From an uncultured Synergistia bacterium (GTDB lineage: Bacteria > Eremiobacterota > SpSt-956 > JAKJGF01), in contig CALARM010000843.1 of NCBI GenBank assembly GCA_937888925.1, positions 1-23,841 on the forward strand: a stretch of DNA of 23,841 bases, given 5' to 3'. A program made the translations under genes and the position numbers. How positions within the stretch are numbered: the first letter of the stretch is position 1; each line of letters begins with the position of its first letter. This document shows positions 5,921 through 15,352 of the stretch, one piece after another. The notes beneath the pieces were generated by a model. The model saw only the letters and a list, made by a program, of their open reading frames with translations. It did no database searches and was not told where the DNA came from.

Positions 5921-7273
5921 CTACCATCCGCTTCTTACCATTCTGAAGCCTATATCAGAACTCTTACTTATAAAAAGCTCAATTCTTGCGGAAGATTTAC
6001 ATTTATCTTCCCTCTCAAGAAAGCCTCCGCCTTTTATCATAAATGAAATGCCTGTACTGGAAGGATAAAAATTATTACATAACTCCCAGATATTTCCGCT
6101 CATATCATAAAGTCCGAAAATATTCGGTTTCTTCTGTCCCACAGGGTGAGAAATTGAACCTGAATTATTATAGTACCAGCAGAAATCACCGTTCATATTA
6201 TTTCCCCAGTAGTAATCTGTTTTGCTTCCTGCTCTGCAGGCATATTCCCATTCCGCTTCAGAAGGAAGACGATAACCGTTTTTCTTAAGATATATACTCT
6301 TATATTCACCGTCAGAACTTTTACTTCCATAACATGGTTCAAGACCTTCTTTTTTACTCAGCCAGTTACAGTAATCTGCTGCTTCAACCCATGTTATATT
6401 TACTGCAGGTAAATATTCATTCCCCGTTACATTATTATTCTTAAATTTAGTAAACTCTCTTCCCGTAACTTCATATTTACCTATATAAAAACTTTTTAAA
6501 ATTACACGGTCAGGACAGTATTTATCATTGATTACAGCAATCTCTCCTCCTGAAATAAAGACCATTTCAGGAGGAATATAACTTTCTTTTTCTATGGCTT
6601 TCATCACTTCAGCCCTTTTATTCTTTATATTTTCATAACCAGGATCAACAGCAATTACAGTATCAAAACACGAAAGGGCTTCATCAAAATGTTTCATACA
6701 GTTAAGTGCACAGCCTTTAGCATAGAAAAAATCCGCACATTTATTATTATATTCCAGTGCTTTATCATAACAGGAAAGGGCTTCCTTATATTTTTCCTGA
6801 ATAAATAAAACATTTCCTCTGTTAAACCACTCTATGGCATTATGGGAGTCTGTAAGACTTAAAAGAGAAACTATTTCTTCTTTTTTCTTTTTTGCATCTC
6901 TGTCTTTAGGATTTATTTCCAGAGTCTTATTAAAAGCATTAACTGCTTCTTCATATCTTTTTATTTTTACAAGAGCACAGCCTTTTCCGTACCAGGCATT
7001 ACTGTATTCAGGATTGATTTCCAGGGCTTTATCATAACATATAATAGAATTCTCATAATTCCCCAGTTTATAAAGGGCATTACCTTTATTGTTCCAGACT
7101 TTAAAGGCTTTCTGATCACTTTTTAAGACCTTCTCAAAACATTCTATTGCTTCTTTATATTTGCCTTCTTTATATAATTCAAGGCCCTTACTGTTCCAGT
7201 TTATTTCTTCGGAAAAAGCAAAAAATACTGATAAAAACAGTATGAGTGGAATAAAAAAGAATATTTTCTTCAT
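5921..7273 (-). CDS. secreted TPR protein with C-terminal FGE-sulfatase (SUMF1-like) domain
   Basis: This 450-residue protein has an N-terminal signal peptide (MKKIFFFIPLILFLSVFFAF). About five TPR units follow, at residues 24-128 and 145-215. An FGE-sulfatase/C-type-lectin-like domain spans about 235-449, with RLPSEAEWEYACRAG (335-349), MSGNIWELCN (391-400) and GFRMVR (442-447). True formylglycine-generating enzymes need a CxxxxC-type cysteine pair near the end. Here only Cys425 stands in that region, so the domain is more likely a binding or structural module. The ATG follows the J-domain gene stop by 13 bp, so they are co-transcribed. Location: periplasm or outer face. The domain architecture is confident, the function unknown. 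Confidence 0.85.
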   Translation of the reverse strand: MKKIFFFIPLILFLSVFFAFSEEINWNSKGLELYKEGKYKEAIECFEKVLKSDQKAFKVWNNKGNALYKLGNYENSIICYDKALEINPEYSNAWYGKGCALVKIKRYEEAVNAFNKTLEINPKDRDAKKKKEEIVSLLSLTDSHNAIEWFNRGNVLFIQEKYKEALSCYDKALEYNNKCADFFYAKGCALNCMKHFDEALSCFDTVIAVDPGYENIKNKRAEVMKAIEKESYIPPEMVFISGGEIAVINDKYCPDRVILKSFYIGKYEVTGREFTKFKNNNVTGNEYLPAVNITWVEAADYCNWLSKKEGLEPCYGSKSSDGEYKSIYLKKNGYRLPSEAEWEYACRAGSKTDYYWGNNMNGDFCWYYNNSGSISHPVGQKKPNIFGLYDMSGNIWELCNNFYPSSTGISFMIKGGGFLEREDKCKSSARIELFISKSSDIGFRMVRSGW

Positions 7274-7286
7274 ATGTAAATCACCA

Positions 7287-9344
7287 TCACAGTTTACTTT
7301 CTTCCCAGTTATCTTTCAGTTTAATATCATCATAGTTGTTATCGACATGTTCCTTTATCTCCTGAGGCTTCACCTTTTTCACATTAACAGATGTTTCGGA
7401 GATGTTCTCCTGAATTTTGTTATTTTCTATATAATCAGTAGAAGCTACAGTAATTTCCTTTTCAGGAATACTCTGTTTATAAACGATTTGAGTATTTACT
7501 TTAATAATATTCAAGTAACTTTCTGCTTCTCTTCTTAATTTTTCCCCTGGCTCAAGGGCAATAACTTTATTTAAAAAATCCTTTCCTTCTTTATATTTTT
7601 TCTGATTTATAAGTTCTATTGAACTATAAAGATAACAGATAGCAAGTCCTTTTTTTGCAGAAGGATCATTCTTTTTAAAACTCAGAGATTCTTTAAATAA
7701 TTTTGCTCCTTCTTTATATTTTTTCTTTTCTATCATAATATTTCCTTCTTTTAACAGGGAAGCACCTATCATAGAAGTTATATAATTCTTTTTCTTCTCA
7801 GTTTTTTCTGCACATAAAGCCTTTTTAAACCATTTAACAGAAGAAAGATAATCATTTTTTCTGTTAAAAGCAAGGGCAATATTTAAAGAAGCATCACTGT
7901 CTGAAGGTAAAAGAGAAAGGATTTTTTTATTTACAGAAATCACCCTGTCATATTTTTTCATTTCTCTGTAAGATAAATCAAGAATCTTCAGAGCTTTTAA
8001 ATGTTCAGGTTCCATGGTTAAAACTTCTTCAAAACACTCTGCAGAATTAGCATAATCTTTGCTGTTGAAAAACTTTTCTCCAAGTTCAACATATCTATCC
8101 GATTTTTTAAAACCCTTTTCTGCAAGTTTATAAAGTTCTTCTTCTGCAGCTTTATAATTTTTGCAAACCATAGCTTCTTCAAACAGTTTCAGATGTTTTT
8201 CTATATAGGTTAATATCTCATTTTCAGGAGAAAATTTTTCACTGAGAACAGTTCTGACAGGACTTTTTGAAAGATGTGTCTGTTTATCTGCTATATTATA
8301 AAAAAGGATTGATAAAGATAAGAGTATAATGAGAAATGTAAAAAGAGGGAGTATTTTTCTGTCTTTTTTAACATTATTGAGAGAATAAAAAAAGAGAGAA
8401 GCCAGAAAATCTCTATTTTTCCTGTATAAAAAGGTTATATCTTTATGAAGATTTATAACACCGTCATGAATAATCATATAATTTTTCTTAAGAGAAAGAT
8501 TTAGATTATTTAAATAATCCATAAATCTTTCATATATATTTTCTTTAAAAAGTTCATGTTCTTCGTGCCATTCTTCCACCATAGGATGAGAGGCATCTCT
8601 TTTCAGAGCTTTTCTGAAATATTCATCGGATTTTTTCAGGTCTCCTCTTTCATTATAGATATAACATATATACATTGCTATTTCCGGGCTTTCAGAATTA
8701 AGTTCCAGAGCTTTATGAAAATACAGAAGTGCTTCTTCGAGTTTTTTCTCTTTCCAGAGTACATGGGCAATATTTTCCATATAAAGAGGTTCATAAGGTG
8801 CAAGTTCAGAAGCTTTTTTATGATAATAAAGGGCTTTAGACAGATTCTTTGCCCGGAAGTGGCACATACCTGAAAGGTTCAGAGCCTGGTGGTTTTCAGG
8901 GTTTACTTCTATAACCTTCTGCAGAAAAGGAGCGGCCCTTTCAAAATTATTCTGATTTACATAGGAAAGACCTGTAAAATAATGTGCTTTTTCCCTGTAA
9001 TGTTCTACATCCAGGATTTTTTCAAATTCTGCAATTGCATTTTTATAATCATTTTTCTCAAATAAAGCCATAGCTCTGGAAAAGGAAGAAACAATCTGAT
9101 TCATTTCGATTTTTTTATGTTCAAAGAAGATTTTATCATAGGCTTTTCTTTTAAGAGGGTTTGTGAGTACTTCGTATGCTTCGTTTATTTCCTTTAATTT
9201 TTCTTCTGCTTCTTTCCAGAGGGGGTTATTTTGAAATTTATCAGGATGATATTTAAATATGAGTTTCTTATATGATTTTTTAATCTCTTCCGGCCCTGCC
9301 TTAAAACTTACACAGAGAATGCCATAATAATCCTTTATATTCAT
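7287..9344 (-). CDS. J-domain / TPR membrane protein
   Basis: This 685-residue protein opens with a DnaJ J-domain (residues 3-72) bearing the essential HPD at 33-35 and the helix IV pattern AYEVL. TPRs follow at about 85-255, then one clear membrane helix at 331-351 ([20 protein letters not shown]). A second TPR block at about 385-615 precedes a hydrophilic tail. There is no zinc-finger or DnaJ C-terminal domain. With no signal peptide, the J-domain and first TPRs should be cytoplasmic and the second TPR block periplasmic, so it could recruit DnaK to a membrane complex. It lies between two exported TPR proteins. The upstream gap of 162 bp carries its own promoter and a palindrome. The fold assignment is strong; the partner is inferred. 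Confidence 0.87.
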   Translation of the reverse strand: MNIKDYYGILCVSFKAGPEEIKKSYKKLIFKYHPDKFQNNPLWKEAEEKLKEINEAYEVLTNPLKRKAYDKIFFEHKKIEMNQIVSSFSRAMALFEKNDYKNAIAEFEKILDVEHYREKAHYFTGLSYVNQNNFERAAPFLQKVIEVNPENHQALNLSGMCHFRAKNLSKALYYHKKASELAPYEPLYMENIAHVLWKEKKLEEALLYFHKALELNSESPEIAMYICYIYNERGDLKKSDEYFRKALKRDASHPMVEEWHEEHELFKENIYERFMDYLNNLNLSLKKNYMIIHDGVINLHKDITFLYRKNRDFLASLFFYSLNNVKKDRKILPLFTFLIILLSLSILFYNIADKQTHLSKSPVRTVLSEKFSPENEILTYIEKHLKLFEEAMVCKNYKAAEEELYKLAEKGFKKSDRYVELGEKFFNSKDYANSAECFEEVLTMEPEHLKALKILDLSYREMKKYDRVISVNKKILSLLPSDSDASLNIALAFNRKNDYLSSVKWFKKALCAEKTEKKKNYITSMIGASLLKEGNIMIEKKKYKEGAKLFKESLSFKKNDPSAKKGLAICYLYSSIELINQKKYKEGKDFLNKVIALEPGEKLRREAESYLNIIKVNTQIVYKQSIPEKEITVASTDYIENNKIQENISETSVNVKKVKPQEIKEHVDNNYDDIKLKDNWEESKL

Positions 9345-9398
9345 AAATTTACAGGTCCTGCCTCTTAAAATTTCTATAAATTATTTAGATAATGTCTG

Positions 9399-9416
9399 TA
9401 GATAAAATTTTATCTA
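9399..9416. promoter_or_regulatory. 18-bp perfect palindrome, candidate operator
   Basis: TAGATAAAATTTTATCTA reads identically on both strands. It lies about 20-37 bases past the predicted transcription start and about 55 bp before the J-domain gene, a common operator position. Confidence 0.45.
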
Positions 9417-9442
9417 AAGCTTTATTTAATCTATATTATTAA

Positions 9443-9471
9443 AATATAACATATATAGCTTAATTTTTCAA
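9443..9471 (-). promoter_or_regulatory. promoter candidate for the J-domain/TPR gene
   Basis: On the minus strand: TTGAAA (9466-9471), 17-bp spacer, TATATT (9443-9448). It sits in the 162-bp gap after the large TPR gene, so the two downstream TPR genes can be expressed separately from it. Confidence 0.5.
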
Positions 9472-9506
9472 TATTTATAAATACATGGGATTTTTTACCT
9501 CTTCTT

Positions 9507-12500
9507 TCAATCTCCCGGTGGTCTGCTTCCTTTGAGTTTATTCAAAGCATTTTCTCTATATGTTTTTGCTTCTATATCATCAGGGTTCAGGGCAAGTATT
9601 TTCTCGTAACACAGAATACTTTCTTCATATTTTCCCTGTTTTTCCAGTATTTTTGCCTTATTAAACCATGTGTCAGTACTGGCAGGGTCACTTTCTAAAA
9701 CCATGTCATAAGATTTCAGTGCTTCATCATATTTCTCTTCATTTCCGAGGATAACTGCTCTGTTAAACCATACATCTCTGTTTTTCGGATTAATCTCCAG
9801 GATTTTATTATAAGTAAGGAGTGCTTCTTCATATTTACTCAGATTTCCCAGTGTAATACCCTTTTTGAACAATGCTTTTACATTTTCCGGTTCCATATCC
9901 AGAAGTCTGTTATAACATGAAAGGGCTTCTTCATATCTTCTCAGGTTTTCAAGGGCAAAACCTCTGTTAAAGAGGGCTTCTACGTCAGAGGGATTTTTTT
10001 CCAGAGCCATATCATAATACTTAATAGCTTCCTTATATTTTCCATCTCTGCTCAGAGAAAGGCCTCTGGAGAGCATTCCATCTGCCGGTGACGGAGAAGG
10101 AATGGGTGAAGGTTTAAGTGCCACAGAGGGAGTTTTTTCAGACTTTTTCAATTCTTTCAGAGCAAGATCTTTATGTTCCAGTGCTTCTTTATTCTGAGGT
10201 TCAATTTCCAGTACCATATCATAAGATTTAACTGCTTCTTCATATTTACCGAGTCCACATAGTGCTTCTCCTCTATAATAAAGGGCGCTTACATCTTTCT
10301 CATTATACTTCAAAACCATATCATAGGAAGAAATGGCATCTTTATATTTTTTCTCTTTAAGTAATACAAGTCCTCTTCCGTTCCAGAGTTCTATCTTTTC
10401 CGGGTGAATTTCTATAGCTTTATCATAAGAGAGGAGGGCTTCATCATATCTGCCAAGTTCCCTTAAAGCTCTGGCTCTCCAGGTCCATCCATCTCCGGAA
10501 TAAGGTTTAAGGGAAAGATAAGCATCAAAAGATTTAACTGCTTCCTTATATTTTTCTTTAAGGCTTAAAATAAGGCCTCTGTTAAACCACATTTCTGACG
10601 AAGTTCCGTCAAGTTCTACAGCTTTATTGAAAGAAACAAGTGCTTCATCATATCTTTTGAGATTTTTCAGAGACATAGCTTTTTTACACCATCCTTCTTT
10701 ACAGAGAGGGTTAAGTGCAGTAGCTTTATCATATGCCCTGACTGCATCATCATATTTTTTCTCAGAGTAGAAACTGTTACCTTTACAAAGGAAAGGATAA
10801 AAATCATGAGGTTCAAGGGCCGAGGATTTCTCGTAACATTTAATTGCATCATCATATTCTTTTCTGGAGTAAAAAACATCTCCCTTACCGGACCAGGCTG
10901 CAGAACATACAGGTGAAATTTCAAGAGCTTTATTGAAACAGAAGATAGAATCATCATATTTTTTCATATGATAGAAAACTTCTCCTTTACCTGTCCAGGC
11001 ATTTATATTTTCAGGTTCTATTTCAAGCAATTTATCATAACAGGAAAGGGCTTCTTTATAATCTTTCTTTCCTTTCAAAATATAACCTTTTTTAAGCCAC
11101 AGATTTTCATCTTTACATTTAAATTCCATGGCTTTATCGAAACATAAAAGGGCATCATCATATTTCTTTTCATCATAAAAAACATTGCCTTTTCCTGCCC
11201 ATGCATCTCCGTTTTCTTCATTATACCCCAGTGCTACAGTATAACTTCTGAAGGAATCGTCATATTTTTTCTCCATATATAAAACATTGCCTTTACCTGT
11301 CCAGGCTTTATCATTTACAGAATCCATCTGAATAACAGAATTATATAAATTAAGAGCTTCTTTAAAAAATTTCTTTTTATATAAAACATTGCCTTTTCCG
11401 AGAATCGCAGGAATATTTTTTCTATCAATCTTTATACTGTTTTCATAACAGAAAAGAGCCTTATCATATTCATTTTTTTCATATAAAATATTCCCTTTCC
11501 CGCTCCATGCAGAGGAAACCTTACTGTTTCTGGTTTCAAGGACTCTGTCATAACATTTAAAAGCTTCTTCATATTCCTCTTTATTGTAAAGAACAACAGC
11601 TTTTCCGTACCATGCCTCTCCATAAAAAGGATTTATTTCAAGAGCTTTATTGTAGGCCATGAGGGCATCATCAATTTTATTTAATTCTTCCAGTGTTATT
11701 CCCCTGTTATAGAAGGCATGTACATCTTTTCCGTCAATTTCTATGGATTTATCCCAGCATATAAGAGAAGCTTTAAAATTTTTCATATAAAAAAGAGCAC
11801 TTCCCCTGCTGTGCCATGCTTTTAAATTCTGTCTGTCAATTTCTATAACTCTGTCATAACACTTTACTGCATCTTCGTATCTGTTAAGTTTTTCAAAAGC
11901 CCATCCTCTGCTCTGCCATGTATCTATATCTTTCGGATCTATAGAAAGAGCTTTATCCCAGCATGAGAGAGCTTCTCCGTATCTTTTAAGTATTACCAGA
12001 ATAAGTCCTTTACTGTACCAGGATTTAACATCATTTTTACCTGTTTCTATTGCTCTGTCGGCACATTTAAGAGCTTCTACCGATTTCCCCTGAAAGGCCA
12101 GAGCCTGTCCTTTATGATGCCATGATTTTACATCAAGAGGGTTGATTTCTATTGCTTTATCATAACATAAAATAGCTTCTCCATAATTTCCCAGATTATT
12201 CAGAGCTTCACCTTTACAGTACCAGGCGTCAATATGTTTATCATCAATCTCAAGGACTCTTTCGTAAGCACTTACTGCTTCTTTATATTCCGAAAGCCTG
12301 AAAAAAGCCTGTCCCTTACCGTACCAGGCATCAAGGTCTCTGTAATTAATTTCAATAGCTTTATTATAAGATTTTATAGCTTCTTCGTAATTTTCCAGGC
12401 AAAAGAATGCTTCTCCCCTGCCGTACCAGGCAGAACCGTATTTACTTTCTATTTCAATAGATTTATCATAACATCCGATAGATTCATAATATCTTTTCAG

Positions 12501-12815
12501 ATTTCTGAGAGCTTCACCTTTACCGAACCAGAGCATATTATCTTTCGGTCTCAGCTCTATTGCTTTATCATAACAGAGGAGAGACTCTTCATATCTCTCA
12601 AGGGCACTTAAAGCTTCTCCCTTTTTAAACCATGACTGCCAGTCCTTTCTATCAAGTTCTGTTACCCTGTCATATAAAAGAAGAGCTTCTTTATATTTTC
12701 CGAGAGTATATAATTCATCTGCTTCTTTACGAATTTTTTTAGATTCACTGCAGGAAAAATTAATAAAGATGAGGAATAAAAAAGAAATTGCAAAAAAAAT
12801 CTTAAACTTTACCAA
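9507..12815 (-). CDS. giant TPR lipoprotein (about 30 TPR repeats)
   Basis: This 1102-residue lipoprotein has a signal peptide (MVKFKIFFAISFLFLIFINF) ending in a lipobox-like F-S-C with Cys22. About 25 consecutive 34-residue TPRs follow, a Pro/Ser-rich linker near residue 915 (PSPIPSPSP), then five more and a partial one. The consensus is A-W-x-x-K-G-x-A-L-x-x-L-x-x-Y-x-E-A. The start is TTG, preceded by AAGGGTGA at good spacing. TPRs form superhelical protein-binding scaffolds. TPR lipoproteins such as AlgK help assemble exopolysaccharide secretion complexes, and this gene is divergent from a Wzc/Wza cluster. An outer-membrane scaffold role is therefore plausible but unproven. No enzymatic domain is present. 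The 102-bp repeat periodicity makes copy-number change by recombination possible. Confidence 0.88.
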   Translation of the reverse strand: MVKFKIFFAISFLFLIFINFSCSESKKIRKEADELYTLGKYKEALLLYDRVTELDRKDWQSWFKKGEALSALERYEESLLCYDKAIELRPKDNMLWFGKGEALRNLKRYYESIGCYDKSIEIESKYGSAWYGRGEAFFCLENYEEAIKSYNKAIEINYRDLDAWYGKGQAFFRLSEYKEAVSAYERVLEIDDKHIDAWYCKGEALNNLGNYGEAILCYDKAIEINPLDVKSWHHKGQALAFQGKSVEALKCADRAIETGKNDVKSWYSKGLILVILKRYGEALSCWDKALSIDPKDIDTWQSRGWAFEKLNRYEDAVKCYDRVIEIDRQNLKAWHSRGSALFYMKNFKASLICWDKSIEIDGKDVHAFYNRGITLEELNKIDDALMAYNKALEINPFYGEAWYGKAVVLYNKEEYEEAFKCYDRVLETRNSKVSSAWSGKGNILYEKNEYDKALFCYENSIKIDRKNIPAILGKGNVLYKKKFFKEALNLYNSVIQMDSVNDKAWTGKGNVLYMEKKYDDSFRSYTVALGYNEENGDAWAGKGNVFYDEKKYDDALLCFDKAMEFKCKDENLWLKKGYILKGKKDYKEALSCYDKLLEIEPENINAWTGKGEVFYHMKKYDDSIFCFNKALEISPVCSAAWSGKGDVFYSRKEYDDAIKCYEKSSALEPHDFYPFLCKGNSFYSEKKYDDAVRAYDKATALNPLCKEGWCKKAMSLKNLKRYDEALVSFNKAVELDGTSSEMWFNRGLILSLKEKYKEAVKSFDAYLSLKPYSGDGWTWRARALRELGRYDEALLSYDKAIEIHPEKIELWNGRGLVLLKEKKYKDAISSYDMVLKYNEKDVSALYYRGEALCGLGKYEEAVKSYDMVLEIEPQNKEALEHKDLALKELKKSEKTPSVALKPSPIPSPSPADGMLSRGLSLSRDGKYKEAIKYYDMALEKNPSDVEALFNRGFALENLRRYEEALSCYNRLLDMEPENVKALFKKGITLGNLSKYEEALLTYNKILEINPKNRDVWFNRAVILGNEEKYDEALKSYDMVLESDPASTDTWFNKAKILEKQGKYEESILCYEKILALNPDDIEAKTYRENALNKLKGSRPPGD

Positions 12816-12852
12816 ACAATGTTCACCCTTCTTCTTTGCTTTTTACATTAAT

Positions 12853-12882
12853 AATATACAACAATTTTAGGTAAAGAGTCAA
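12853..12882 (-). promoter_or_regulatory. promoter of the giant TPR lipoprotein gene
   Basis: On the minus strand: TTGACT (12877-12882), 18-bp spacer, TATATT (12853-12858). The TTG start codon at 12815 lies about 30 bases after the expected transcription start. Its -35 box is only 6 bp from that of the divergent promoter. Confidence 0.6.
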
Positions 12883-12888
12883 CTTGTA

Positions 12889-12917
12889 TTGACAGAAATA
12901 TACTAGTTATATATAAT
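12889..12917 (+). promoter_or_regulatory. consensus sigma-70 promoter of the exopolysaccharide operon
   Basis: Perfect TTGACA (12889-12894), exactly 17 bp, perfect TATAAT (12912-12917). The predicted leader to the ATG at 12995 is about 70 bases. A promoter this strong suggests either high constitutive expression or control by a repressor. Confidence 0.85.
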
Positions 12918-12994
12918 GATACAATTGAGAGTTATAATAGGCGCTATTTTAGATTCCACTCTTACCAGTTATTATATTTAAAGAGGTGCAGCAT

Positions 12995-15340
12995 ATGAAT
13001 ATAGAACCTTACAAGCCGCCGCCGGAGGTTGAGCCATTAAAAAACAAAAAGCATTCTGCTACAGTAGAACCTTACAGACCACCTGCACTGCAGACAGTAA
13101 AACCTGCAGAAACAAATGATGATGAAGAATTTGACTGGAAAAAACTGTTAGTTTATTTCAATATTATAAGAAGGAGAAAACTTTTAATTATTCAATGTAC
13201 TCTTATAGTCCTTCTCCTCGGCTTTATAGTTACGAAAATGATGACACCTTTATATAAAGCTACCAGTAATGTAATAATACTTCCCAGACCTGTTTCAGTC
13301 CAGAGACAGGGACAGGAAGAAACAACGGTATTTATCCCTTCGATTTCCATAGAATCTCAGATTCAGATGATAAAAAACTCTGGAGAAACAGGAGAATCCA
13401 TTTCAAAATCTCTGAAGGAAAAAAATAAAATCAATATGACTCCCGGAGAGATTATGGATACTCTTTCGGTAAAAAAGATAAAAGACACAGAAATGGTAGA
13501 GATTGTATCTATCCATAAAGATCCTGAAATTGCAAAACTTATAGCCAATTATGGAGCAGAACAGTTCAGAGAGAGGAACAAGCAGTTTGATTCTGTAAAA
13601 TTAAAACAGAGCAGAGACATGGTACAGGAACAGCTTGCCATGGTAGAAAAGGATCTGAAAAGTGCGGAAGAGAAATTAAAGATCTTTCAGCAGAAAGAAG
13701 GACTCATTGATGAACAGACAGAGGTTCAGGCAAAGCTTACAAAGGTAATAGAACTTGAAGCATCAAAGGCAGAGGCAGAAGTGGAAAAAAATGTGGCAGA
13801 AGCAAAATATAAAGAAGCCCAGGCAAACCTGGGAAGCATGAGAATAGACGAGAAGGATCCTACTGTTTCGGCCCTTGAAGGACAGTTAGCCAATCTTGAA
13901 GTAGAGCTGGCAGGTCTTAAAGAAAAATGGGCAGATGATTATCCTGAGATTTTAAATACAAAGGCAAAGATTGAAGAAACAAGAAGAAAACTCCGTGAGG
14001 CCCTTGCTGCCCAGGGAGCGGCAAATAAAAACCAGATGCTTATCAATAATTCCGTAGAATATACGGGAGCACAGGCAAAAACATCAGGTCTTTCCCAGAT
14101 GTATGAAAAGGAAAGTTCTGCCATGAAAAACATGCCTGAAAAGATTATCGAAATGAAGCGTCTTAAAAGACAGGTAGAAATAACAGAAGAAAAATACAGA
14201 GCACTCCTTGAGAAATCCCAGCAGGCAAAAATCATGGAAGCAGACCGACAGGGCAATGTAGAAGTGGGAAGTTATGCCCTTCTCCCTGAAAGTCCCTATA
14301 TGCCTGATGTAAAGAAAAATATGGCTATAGCCCTTCTTCTGGGGCTCTGTATTGGCATATGTGCCGCTCTTGCAATGGAACAGTTAGATGTTCCTCTTTC
14401 AAATGAAGAAGATATAGGAAGCCATTTACATCTTCCTGTTTTAGAAGTAATACCGAAGATAAAATTTTCAAAGAAATCTGCAGAAAAGCCAAGTCTTATA
14501 AATGTAGATGAAAAAGACAGAAGATATGTATTTTTCCTGGAAGCTTTCCGGACTTTAAGAACAGTCCTTAATTTCTCAATGAAAGACGAAGTGCTTCCCG
14601 GAGGGAGAAATGTTAAAATACTCCTTGTAACAAGTTCTGTTCCCGGAGAAGGCAAATCTACCATAGCAGGCAATCTTGCCATATCTTATGCCCAGATGGG
14701 TAAAAAAGTTCTTCTCATAGAAGCAGATCTGCTCCGTCCTACAATAAGAAAATACTTTAATATTGAAACACATAATAACGGTAAAGGTATGACTGAATTG
14801 CTTTCAGGTAAAGAATTCAAATTAAGCGATCTTGCCCATGAAACCTTTATACCAAACTTAAAGGTTCTTACATCGGGGAAAAATATAAAATTCACATCAG
14901 AATTATTTGAATCAGACAGTATGAAAGACTTCATAAGAAATCTCCAGTCAGATGAAGATACGGATCTGGTTATATTCGACTCTCCTCCCTGTCAGGCAGT
15001 AAGTGATGGCGTCATACTCTCTTCTCTCGTAGATAAAGTACTGCTCGTAGTATCTACAGGTATGAATGCCCGTACTGTAAGACAGTCTATAAAACTCCTG
15101 AACAGTGCTCAGGCAGATATTATAGGAGTTGTACTCAACAAAATGGATACAAGCAGAGGCTCTTATTATTCCTATAAATACAAATACGGCTATTATTATT
15201 CAAGAGACAAAAAGGCTTCTGAAGCAAAACTGGATGAAATACTTGAAGAGAAGAAAGAAAGCGTTCCAGAGCTTGAAGATAAGGAAAAGAGTGATAAGGA
15301 AAAGAGCGACGTTGAACTGGTTTTTAAAGGACAGGATTAA
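12995..15340 (+). CDS. Wzc-like polysaccharide copolymerase with tyrosine-kinase domain
   Basis: This 781-residue protein starts with a Pro-rich cytoplasmic segment, then the Wzz-type first membrane helix (about 63-81). A long periplasmic coiled-coil region with the usual second helix (about 441-462) leads to a cytoplasmic BY-kinase domain. That domain has Walker A SSVPGEGKST (547-556), Walker A' VLLIEAD (572-578), Walker B LVIFDSP (658-664) and a tyrosine cluster (YYSYKYKYGYYY, about 724-735) for autophosphorylation. BY-kinases form rings whose phosphorylation cycle sets chain length and export with Wza. An acidic/basic tail of about 40 residues follows the tyrosines. I chose the ATG at 12995 over the GTG at 12986 because GAGGTG is correctly spaced. 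It is first in the operon, with the Wza-like gene 12 bp downstream. Confidence 0.9.
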   Translation: MNIEPYKPPPEVEPLKNKKHSATVEPYRPPALQTVKPAETNDDEEFDWKKLLVYFNIIRRRKLLIIQCTLIVLLLGFIVTKMMTPLYKATSNVIILPRPVSVQRQGQEETTVFIPSISIESQIQMIKNSGETGESISKSLKEKNKINMTPGEIMDTLSVKKIKDTEMVEIVSIHKDPEIAKLIANYGAEQFRERNKQFDSVKLKQSRDMVQEQLAMVEKDLKSAEEKLKIFQQKEGLIDEQTEVQAKLTKVIELEASKAEAEVEKNVAEAKYKEAQANLGSMRIDEKDPTVSALEGQLANLEVELAGLKEKWADDYPEILNTKAKIEETRRKLREALAAQGAANKNQMLINNSVEYTGAQAKTSGLSQMYEKESSAMKNMPEKIIEMKRLKRQVEITEEKYRALLEKSQQAKIMEADRQGNVEVGSYALLPESPYMPDVKKNMAIALLLGLCIGICAALAMEQLDVPLSNEEDIGSHLHLPVLEVIPKIKFSKKSAEKPSLINVDEKDRRYVFFLEAFRTLRTVLNFSMKDEVLPGGRNVKILLVTSSVPGEGKSTIAGNLAISYAQMGKKVLLIEADLLRPTIRKYFNIETHNNGKGMTELLSGKEFKLSDLAHETFIPNLKVLTSGKNIKFTSELFESDSMKDFIRNLQSDEDTDLVIFDSPPCQAVSDGVILSSLVDKVLLVVSTGMNARTVRQSIKLLNSAQADIIGVVLNKMDTSRGSYYSYKYKYGYYYSRDKKASEAKLDEILEEKKESVPELEDKEKSDKEKSDVELVFKGQD

Positions 15341-15352
15341 GGAGGATTTTCA

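Noticed and set aside
10667..10957. Additional minus-strand frames inside the giant TPR gene (also 11432-11623)
   Set aside because: Out-of-frame shadows of the repeat array without ribosome sites or domain matches.
9507..12815. Regular 102-bp DNA periodicity, considered as a CRISPR-like or satellite repeat
   Set aside because: The period equals 34 codons and the units are TPRs in one open frame; units are diverged and there are no spacers.
14296..14682. Minus-strand 128-codon frame inside the Wzc-like gene
   Set aside because: Lies opposite the conserved kinase domain; no independent coding signs.
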